The notes below the pieces were generated by a model. The model did not search any database and was not told where the DNA came from. It saw nothing but the letters and a program-made list of their open reading frames with translations. Both the position numbers and the translations under genes were made by a program. 12,578 nucleotides of DNA, taken from positions 1 through 12,578 of the forward strand of contig JBOGWA010000124.1 of NCBI GenBank assembly GCA_050693155.1, written 5' to 3'. Positions 7,905 through 12,578 of the stretch are shown piece after piece. Position 1 is the stretch's first letter; each line of letters opens with the position of its first letter. This stretch comes from JBOGWA01 sp050693155 (GTDB lineage Bacteria > Actinomycetota > UBA4738 > CALAEC01).

Positions 7905-7933
7905 AATGTACCGCCCGCAAGAAGCCCGGTCCC
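7905..7933 (-). promoter_or_regulatory. Leaderless promoter of the YncE-like gene
   Basis: A -10 TACATT (7905-7910) ends 7 nt before GTG 7897, with GGGACC (7928-7933, 3 of 6 matches) 17 nt upstream as a weak -35. The whole element sits in the 46-nt gap after the TolB-like gene. No Shine-Dalgarno precedes the GTG. Confidence 0.4.
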
Positions 7934-7943
7934 ACGCCCCGCC

Positions 7944-9248
7944 TCATTCTTTCCACGAGGACCCGAGGACCACGATCCACATGCGATCCGCATAGCCAGG
8001 GAACTCTGCACGGTGACGCGCCAGTTCATGCTGAGCGTCCGCACCCGGCTGGAGTCTCCAGACAACTGCCCAATCACCGGGAGCAACGGCCGCGGGTGCC
8101 GCTTCATGGTTTACGACGGTCGACGAAGAGTTGAGCTCCACGAGTCTTGCAACCGCGACCGCTTCCTGCCTCGTCCCGAAGTGGCCCAGCAAGACGGCCA
8201 GGTCCACGTCAGTGGGACCGCTTTCATCATGCCCTGGTTGCGGAAGGGCGTTACGAGGTCCACGTTCGGCCTCCAACAGATCCGGGTCCAGGCCGGTTCG
8301 TGGATCAACAGCAACGGCTCCACAGCCGAGGTCCTCAAGCCCTTCGGCCCCTTCGGCAGCCAGGTGCCATTCGCCCGTCTCCGGATTCTCGACATTCCAG
8401 ATCCGAACCCCGCTCCTGACATCGGCGAGGAACATCTCGCCAGGTAGGTCAGTGACCTTTGTAGCTGCGTCGTCGGCGAGGCGCCAGAGCTCGTACCGGA
8501 CTGGCTCCTCTCCTGTCCTAAGCCCTTCGATTCGCACGAAGAGGATCGAGCCGTCCTCATCCACAATCGGCGTACGCACGAGCGACCAGCGGCTCGCGTC
8601 TGAACCGAAAGAAGTAAGCCGTGTCCACAATCCCAGAGTCCCGTCGTAGCTGTACAAGTTGTTCAGTAGGTCGTCGTGTCCCAGATCGCCTTCAACTTGT
8701 TCCTTGACGACGGCAAGAATCTCACCGGAGGCCGTTAAGACTGGAGAGAAGATGGCAGATGCACCTTCCGGGGCAGGGATTGTCTCTGGCGAGCTGGTCC
8801 CAGTGGAGAGGAGCCGGACAGATCGCATATCAAGGGCCCAGGCGAGCTCGCCGTTTGGGCCAAAGGCTGGATGAGTCACCTCGCCCGGCTCGGCGATCTG
8901 CGTCACCCCCTCAGGGCGGACGACCACAAGAGAATCTGCACCCTTGAGATCGTTCACGTATGCAGTTCCAACATCGCCCCGGTTCGCGAGATGGCGAAGC
9001 AGGCCGGGCCGGCTCCCCGCATGGGAGAAGATCTCGCGATCGCCTTGACGGTCGACGAGCGCGATCTTGTTCCCGACGAGGCCCGCCACACCACGGCCAG
9101 TCGCGACCTCTGAGTTCTCGTCTGCCGACTCACTCGGCGCGGGATCCCCGCACCCTTGACTCGAGGAAGAGTCGGGCCCGGCCACCGCGATCGCGGACCC
9201 GATCAGGATTGAAAGAAGCCCCGCCGCTGCCCAGATCCTTCGTTTCAT
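7944..9248 (-). CDS. Secreted TolB-like beta-propeller protein with SPOR-like C-terminal domain
   Basis: This 434-residue protein has a Sec signal peptide (MKRRIWAAAGLLSILIGSAIAVA, predicted cut after residue 23) and a Ser/Glu-rich acidic linker (25-48). It is followed by repeats typical of WD40/TolB-like propellers: KIALVDRQGDREIF, SLVVVRPEG, HPAFGPNGELAWAL, IFSPVLTASGEILAVV, TPIVDEDGSILFVRI and YELWRLADD. The last 90 residues differ. Strand-helix-strand (DLAVLLGHFGTRQEAVAVAR) and a second copy (WAVVWRLQPGADAQHELARH, then RMWIVVLG) give the beta-alpha-beta-beta-alpha-beta plan of SPOR-type repeats that bind peptidoglycan or fold against partners. That match is by pattern only. A strong AGGAGG 5 nt before ATG 9248 overlaps the stop of the M15 gene, implying translational coupling. 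A homologue name is not recognised. Confidence 0.8.
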   Translation of the reverse strand: MKRRIWAAAGLLSILIGSAIAVAGPDSSSSQGCGDPAPSESADENSEVATGRGVAGLVGNKIALVDRQGDREIFSHAGSRPGLLRHLANRGDVGTAYVNDLKGADSLVVVRPEGVTQIAEPGEVTHPAFGPNGELAWALDMRSVRLLSTGTSSPETIPAPEGASAIFSPVLTASGEILAVVKEQVEGDLGHDDLLNNLYSYDGTLGLWTRLTSFGSDASRWSLVRTPIVDEDGSILFVRIEGLRTGEEPVRYELWRLADDAATKVTDLPGEMFLADVRSGVRIWNVENPETGEWHLAAEGAEGLEDLGCGAVAVDPRTGLDPDLLEAERGPRNALPQPGHDESGPTDVDLAVLLGHFGTRQEAVAVARLVELNSSSTVVNHEAAPAAVAPGDWAVVWRLQPGADAQHELARHRAEFPGYADRMWIVVLGSSWKE

Positions 9249-9253
9249 CGAAG

Positions 9254-9259
9254 CCTCCT
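9254..9259 (-). promoter_or_regulatory. Shine-Dalgarno overlapping the upstream stop codon
   Basis: AGGAGG on the minus strand lies 5 nt before ATG 9248, and its first two bases are the last two of the TAG stop (9258-9260) of the M15 peptidase gene. A ribosome ending the peptidase would be placed on the next start, so the two secreted proteins are probably made together. Confidence 0.75.
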
Positions 9260-9890
9260 AGTATCCGGTCACGTACTGGAAGTGCATGGGGTCTGGATTC
9301 GAAAAGGTGATCCCCCACTTGAAGCGATGACCAGGATCCGCACCCCTCCACGTGTTGGGGATGTACTTCCCGTGGTTCTTGCCGTCGGCGCCGATGCCGT
9401 TCCACGTGCTCTGCCCTTGCGGATTCCTCGCGGTGTTCGTATCGATCGCTGCTCCGAACGAGTGAGTTGAGTACTTCGTCGTCCCGTCGATGTAGCGGCA
9501 GTAGTAGCCGGAGACGAGGTAGTCCACGGCACCGTCACGATGGGCCGATCCAATGTGGCCGCGGATGTTGTTTGCCACGTTGACTGCCAGATATGGGTGG
9601 TACTGCACATAGCCGCCGCTGTTCCTTCCGTAGGCGGATGGGAAGTAGGTCGAAGCGTCATCTGCGGAGCCGCTACAGGGTTGGCCGAACGTAGCCTTCA
9701 GGCCTTTGTATCCCTGCGGACGGGGTGGAATGCCGTTGCTCGAGTGGTCGTGGCTCCAGCCGGTCCAGTGCGATGCCATCGCCGGAACCGGAAAGGCAAC
9801 GATCGTCACGATCAACGCCCCCACAATGAGTCGGCCGACCCCGCGCGTCTGAGCCCGGGATCCGCTCTCGTGAGCTCTTCCATTTGGCAC
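9258..9890 (-). CDS. Secreted M15-family zinc peptidase (VanY-like, PF13539 type)
   Basis: This 210-residue exported protein has a signal peptide (basic start, hydrophobic about 19-35, predicted cut after VPAMA at 39). The C-terminal half carries M15 metallopeptidase features: GYYCRYIDGTTKYSTHSFGAAID with zinc ligands H143 and D150 (HSFGAAID), then FKWGITFSNPDPMHFQ, where H203 is the third ligand and D200 sits at the acidic base position. Such enzymes cut D-Ala-D-Ala or L-Ala-D-Glu bonds in peptidoglycan peptides, and the precise bond here is unknown. The mature N-terminal part (about 40-130) is not recognised and lacks a clear cell-wall binding repeat. Start is GTG 9890 with a near-perfect AAGGAGG 6 nt upstream, but that site is buried in a 9-bp hairpin. 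It heads the secreted-protein cluster downstream of ppdK. Confidence 0.88.
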   Translation of the reverse strand: MPNGRAHESGSRAQTRGVGRLIVGALIVTIVAFPVPAMASHWTGWSHDHSSNGIPPRPQGYKGLKATFGQPCSGSADDASTYFPSAYGRNSGGYVQYHPYLAVNVANNIRGHIGSAHRDGAVDYLVSGYYCRYIDGTTKYSTHSFGAAIDTNTARNPQGQSTWNGIGADGKNHGKYIPNTWRGADPGHRFKWGITFSNPDPMHFQYVTGY

Positions 9891-9892
9891 GC

Positions 9893-9934
9893 CGCACCTC
9901 CTTCTTCCGCTTCGTTGCGGCGGAGGGAGGTGCG
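9893..9934 (-). promoter_or_regulatory. Ribosome-binding-site sequestering hairpin in the M15 leader
   Basis: In the transcript, CGCACCTCC (9926-9934) is the exact complement of GGAGGTGCG (9893-9901), which contains the Shine-Dalgarno of the M15 gene. An inner stem TCCGC/GCGGA extends it, separated by a C/AGAA asymmetric loop, with a 9-nt apical loop. The predicted leader is about 58 nt, so the hairpin makes up most of it. It would block translation until melted or bound. No known riboswitch core is recognised. Temperature, protein or small-ligand control are all possible. Confidence 0.6.
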
Positions 9935-9954
9935 CCGTTTACCTCAGCGGCCGG

Positions 9955-9983
9955 AGTCTATGCCGAGAGATCACGCCTGTAAT
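9955..9983 (-). promoter_or_regulatory. Promoter of the M15 peptidase cluster
   Basis: A -35 ATTACA (9978-9983, 4 of 6) and a -10 TAGACT (9955-9960) are separated by exactly 17 nt in the gap between ppdK and the peptidase gene. The predicted start near 9948 gives a leader of about 58 nt that holds the hairpin at 9893-9934. The 143-bp gap contains no convincing terminator for ppdK. Confidence 0.5.
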
Positions 9984-10033
9984 CGGCCAATCGGGGGATT
10001 CAGACGGGTGATTCCGGCCCACAGCCGACGCGG

Positions 10034-12578
10034 CTACTTCGAGGCTTGTTCCTGCTCGCCGATCACGACCTGGGCGGCCGCGAGCCTCGCGAGCGGCACC
10101 CGGTAGGGGGAGCAGGACACGTAATCCAGCCCGACGTCGTGGAAGAAGCGGACCGAGGCCGGGTCTCCACCGTGCTCACCGCAGATTCCGAGCTTCAGAT
10201 CCTCTCGCGTCTTCCGGCCCCCCTGGCACGCGGTCTTCACGAGGTCGCCGACGCCGCGATCATCGATCGTCTCGAACGGGTTCTGCTTCAGGATCTTCTG
10301 GTCCAGGTACCGCGCCATGAACTTCCCCTCGACGTCGTCGCGCGAGAACCCGAACGCCGTCTGGGTGAGGTCGTTCGTGCCGAACGAGAAGAATTCGGCT
10401 TCCTCGGCGATCTCGTCGGCGACGATCGCCGCCCGCGGGAGCTCGATCATCGTCCCGACCGTGTAGGCGAGCTCGACGCCGCGGCGCTCGAGCACTTCCT
10501 CGGCGACCTCGCGGATGTCTCGGGCGACGGTCTGGAGCTCCTCCCGCGAGGCGACGAGCGGCACCATGATCTCCACCTGCGGATCGCCGTCCTTCTCCTT
10601 GCGGTTGCATGCAGCCTCGAGGATCGCGCGGATCTGCGTCTTGTAGATGTCGGGATAGAGGATCCCGAGCCTGCACCCGCGGAGCCCGAGCATCGGGTTG
10701 TTCTCCTCGAGCGCGACGACCTCGCGGAGCACCTTCTCGGCGCCGCGCTTGCCGCCGAACTCCCTCAGAACCTCACGGGAGGCCGCCTTGTTCGGCGTCA
10801 CCATCGCGAGCTCGATTTCCTTCGACGAGGGAAGGAACTCATGCAGCGGAGGGTCGAGCAGCCGGATCGTGACGGGAAGCCCGTCCATCGCCTTGAAGAT
10901 GGCCTCGAAGTCCTTCCGCTGCGCGGTCAACAGCTTCGAAAGCCCGTCGAAGTACGGCTTCACCTCCGGCGACTTGAGCGCCGCCTTCGCCTGCTTGACC
11001 CGCTCCTGCGCGGCCTTCTTCTGCTTCCCGGTGGCCGCCGCGAGCTCGCGGTCGGCTTCCTCGAGCTCGGCCTGCGCCTGACGCGCGGCGGGGGCCGAGA
11101 GGATCACCTGCCGGAACGTCGGAAGCCGAGGATCGCCCGGCGAGCCGAACATGTGCTCCGTCCTGCAGAGCCCGATCCCTTCGGCGCCGAACTTCCGTCC
11201 CTGCGCGGCCGACGGCCCGTCGTCGGCGTTCGCCCGCACCTTCAATTGCCTCAAATCGTCCGCCCACCCGAGGAGCGTCTCGAACTCATCGGAGAGCTTG
11301 GGCTCGACGAGCGACACCGAACCGCGAACGATCCGGCCAGTCGAGCCGTCGATCGAGATGACCTCGCCTTCCTTCACACTTGTGCCGTTCACGCTGAATT
11401 CGCGGAGCTTCACATCCACGTCGATCGCTTCCACACCGCACACGGCCGGCTTTCCCATCCCGCGCGCGACCACGGCCGCGTGCGAGGTCTTGCCGCCGTG
11501 CGAGGTGAGGATCCCCTGCGCCGCGATCATGCCGTGCAGGTCGTCGGGGTTCGTCTCGCGCCGAACGAGGATCACCGCCTCGCCGCGCGACGCCCAGGCC
11601 TCCGCAGTGTCGGCGTCGAAGACGGCCTTCCCGACGGCCGCGCCCGGCGAAGCGTTCAGGCCCTTCGCGAGAACGCTCACCGACTCGCGCGGGTTGAACT
11701 GGGGATGCAGGAGCTGGTCGAGCTGCTCCGGCTCGACGCGCAGGAGCGCGTCGTCCTTCGAGATGAGCCCCTCGTTCGCCATGTCCACGGCCATCTTCAC
11801 GGCCGCCGCCCCCGTGCGTTTGCCCACCCGCGTCTGGAGCATCCAGAGCTTGCCCTTCTCGATCGTGAACTCGATGTCGCACATGTCGCGGTAGTGGCGC
11901 TCGAGCTTCGCCATCGTCGAGAGGAGCTCTCGGTACGCCTGGTGGTTGAGCTTCTCGAGGTCGGTCAGCGGAAGCGTGCGCCGGATCCCCGCGACCACGT
12001 CCTCACCCTGCGCGTTCTGGAGGTAGTCGCCGTAGTTCCCCTTCTCCCCCGTCGACGGATCGCGGGTGAACGCGACGCCGGTGCCGGAGTCCTCTCCGAG
12101 GTTGCCGAAGACCATCGCCTGGACGTTGACGGCGGTGCCCAGGTCATCGGGGATCCGGTACTGCTTGCGGTACGTCTGCGCGCGCGGGTTCTTCCACGAG
12201 TGGAACACGGCCTCGATCGCCATCGCGAGCTGCTTCACCGGGTCGTTCGGGAACATCCGGCCGGTCTGCCGGCGCACGATCCGTTTGAATCGCTCGACGA
12301 GGTTCTGCACGTCGATGACGTCGAGGTCGGTGTCCTTCGCGTTCGGGCCCTTCTTCTCTTTCGCCTTTTCGAGCTCTTCCTCGAACAGCTCAGGCGAGAC
12401 GCCCATGACGATGCGGCCGAACATCTGGATGAAGCGGCGGTAGGAGTCGAAGGCAAAGCGGTCGCTCCTCGCCTGCGCGGCGAGGCCGAGCACCGAGCGG
12501 TCGTTCAGGCCGAGGTTGAGGACCGTGTCCATCATCCCCGGCATCGAGTACTTGGCGCCGGAGCGCACGGAGACGAGC
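10034..12578 (-). CDS. ppdK: Pyruvate, phosphate dikinase (PPDK), 5' end outside window
   Basis: This enzyme interconverts pyruvate, ATP and Pi with PEP, AMP and PPi in the cytoplasm. The 848 residues visible cover most of the protein, and the frame continues past 12578 (LVSVRSGAKYSMPGMMDTVL), so roughly the first 90 residues are missing. Counting from the GTG codon at 12568 as residue 1, the nucleotide-binding part contains AFTRDPSTGEKGNYGDY (166-182) and the ATP-grasp end LWMLQTRVGKR. The swivelling phosphohistidine domain has SHGGKTSHAAVVARGMGKPAVCG with H363. The PEP/pyruvate TIM barrel has FSFGTNDLTQTAFGFSRDD (727-745) and GICGEHGGDP with catalytic C796. An extra Ala/Glu/Lys-rich coiled segment lies near 490-545. 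PPDKs usually answer to energy state, and some are controlled by a regulatory kinase/phosphatase, which is not seen here. It ends 143 bp before the M15 gene. Confidence 0.97.
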   Translation of the reverse strand, partial: LVSVRSGAKYSMPGMMDTVLNLGLNDRSVLGLAAQARSDRFAFDSYRRFIQMFGRIVMGVSPELFEEELEKAKEKKGPNAKDTDLDVIDVQNLVERFKRIVRRQTGRMFPNDPVKQLAMAIEAVFHSWKNPRAQTYRKQYRIPDDLGTAVNVQAMVFGNLGEDSGTGVAFTRDPSTGEKGNYGDYLQNAQGEDVVAGIRRTLPLTDLEKLNHQAYRELLSTMAKLERHYRDMCDIEFTIEKGKLWMLQTRVGKRTGAAAVKMAVDMANEGLISKDDALLRVEPEQLDQLLHPQFNPRESVSVLAKGLNASPGAAVGKAVFDADTAEAWASRGEAVILVRRETNPDDLHGMIAAQGILTSHGGKTSHAAVVARGMGKPAVCGVEAIDVDVKLREFSVNGTSVKEGEVISIDGSTGRIVRGSVSLVEPKLSDEFETLLGWADDLRQLKVRANADDGPSAAQGRKFGAEGIGLCRTEHMFGSPGDPRLPTFRQVILSAPAARQAQAELEEADRELAAATGKQKKAAQERVKQAKAALKSPEVKPYFDGLSKLLTAQRKDFEAIFKAMDGLPVTIRLLDPPLHEFLPSSKEIELAMVTPNKAASREVLREFGGKRGAEKVLREVVALEENNPMLGLRGCRLGILYPDIYKTQIRAILEAACNRKEKDGDPQVEIMVPLVASREELQTVARDIREVAEEVLERRGVELAYTVGTMIELPRAAIVADEIAEEAEFFSFGTNDLTQTAFGFSRDDVEGKFMARYLDQKILKQNPFETIDDRGVGDLVKTACQGGRKTREDLKLGICGEHGGDPASVRFFHDVGLDYVSCSPYRVPLARLAAAQVVIGEQEQASK

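Noticed and set aside
7898..8107. Upstream extension of the YncE-like gene to 8107
   Set aside because: It would overlap the TolB-like gene by 164 nt, put the lipobox nearly 100 residues inside the protein, and has no Shine-Dalgarno. GTG 7897 with its -10 element fits better.
10023..10035. Small hairpin AGCCG-N3-CGGCT at the ppdK stop as a terminator
   Set aside because: Only five base pairs with a three-base loop and no T-run on the transcript side, and it overlaps the stop codon.
9960..10040. Pieces resembling a c-di-AMP (ydaO-type) riboswitch, e.g. CGGGGGATTC and GGGTGATTCC
   Set aside because: The resemblance is on the plus strand, where the following sequence is the antisense end of ppdK with no gene to control. 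The minus-strand leader of the M15 gene lacks the conserved core, and its predicted start (about 9948) lies downstream.

Overview
The window is GC-rich DNA, about 73-75% GC in hand-counted 60-base lines of rpoD and ppdK and about 55% in one line of the secreted-protein cluster. It most likely comes from an uncultured member of the Actinomycetota. The reasons are the dgt-dnaG-rpoD order, a SigA-type sigma factor with a long acidic N-terminus, an F420-type oxidoreductase, TANNNT -10 elements placed 6-7 nt before start codons (leaderless mRNAs), frequent GTG starts, and tRNA genes without encoded CCA. The class cannot be fixed from sequence alone.

Left part (1-1660). A Phd/YefM-type antitoxin gene runs off the left edge on the minus strand. 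Its -10 element ends 6 nt before the ATG and overlaps a perfect palindrome. Next comes a minus-strand tRNA with a CAT anticodon. Three plus-strand genes follow: a SnoaL-like protein, a probable two-helix mini-membrane protein with a GTG start, and an F420/NADP oxidoreductase family protein. The last one's stop codon touches the 3' end of a convergent tRNA-Asn(GTT).

Right part (1587-12578). Everything here is on the minus strand. In transcription order it is ppdK (5' end outside the window), then a 143-bp gap with a promoter and a hairpin that buries the ribosome binding site. A tight secretome cluster follows: an M15 zinc peptidase, a TolB-like beta-propeller with a SPOR-like C-terminus, and a YncE-like 7-blade beta-propeller lipoprotein. 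Then come a YdcF/DUF218 membrane protein and the macromolecular-synthesis genes dgt, dnaG and rpoD, and finally tRNA-Asn.

How the genes fit together. dgt, dnaG and rpoD link dNTP pools, replication priming and housekeeping transcription. ppdK interconverts pyruvate and PEP. The M15 peptidase, the two propellers and possibly YdcF look like an envelope module, perhaps acting on or sensing peptidoglycan, but that role is inferred. The most notable points are the SD-sequestering leader of the M15 gene, the similar C-terminal folds on two otherwise unrelated propellers, the set of leaderless starts, and the antitoxin promoter/operator at the left edge.
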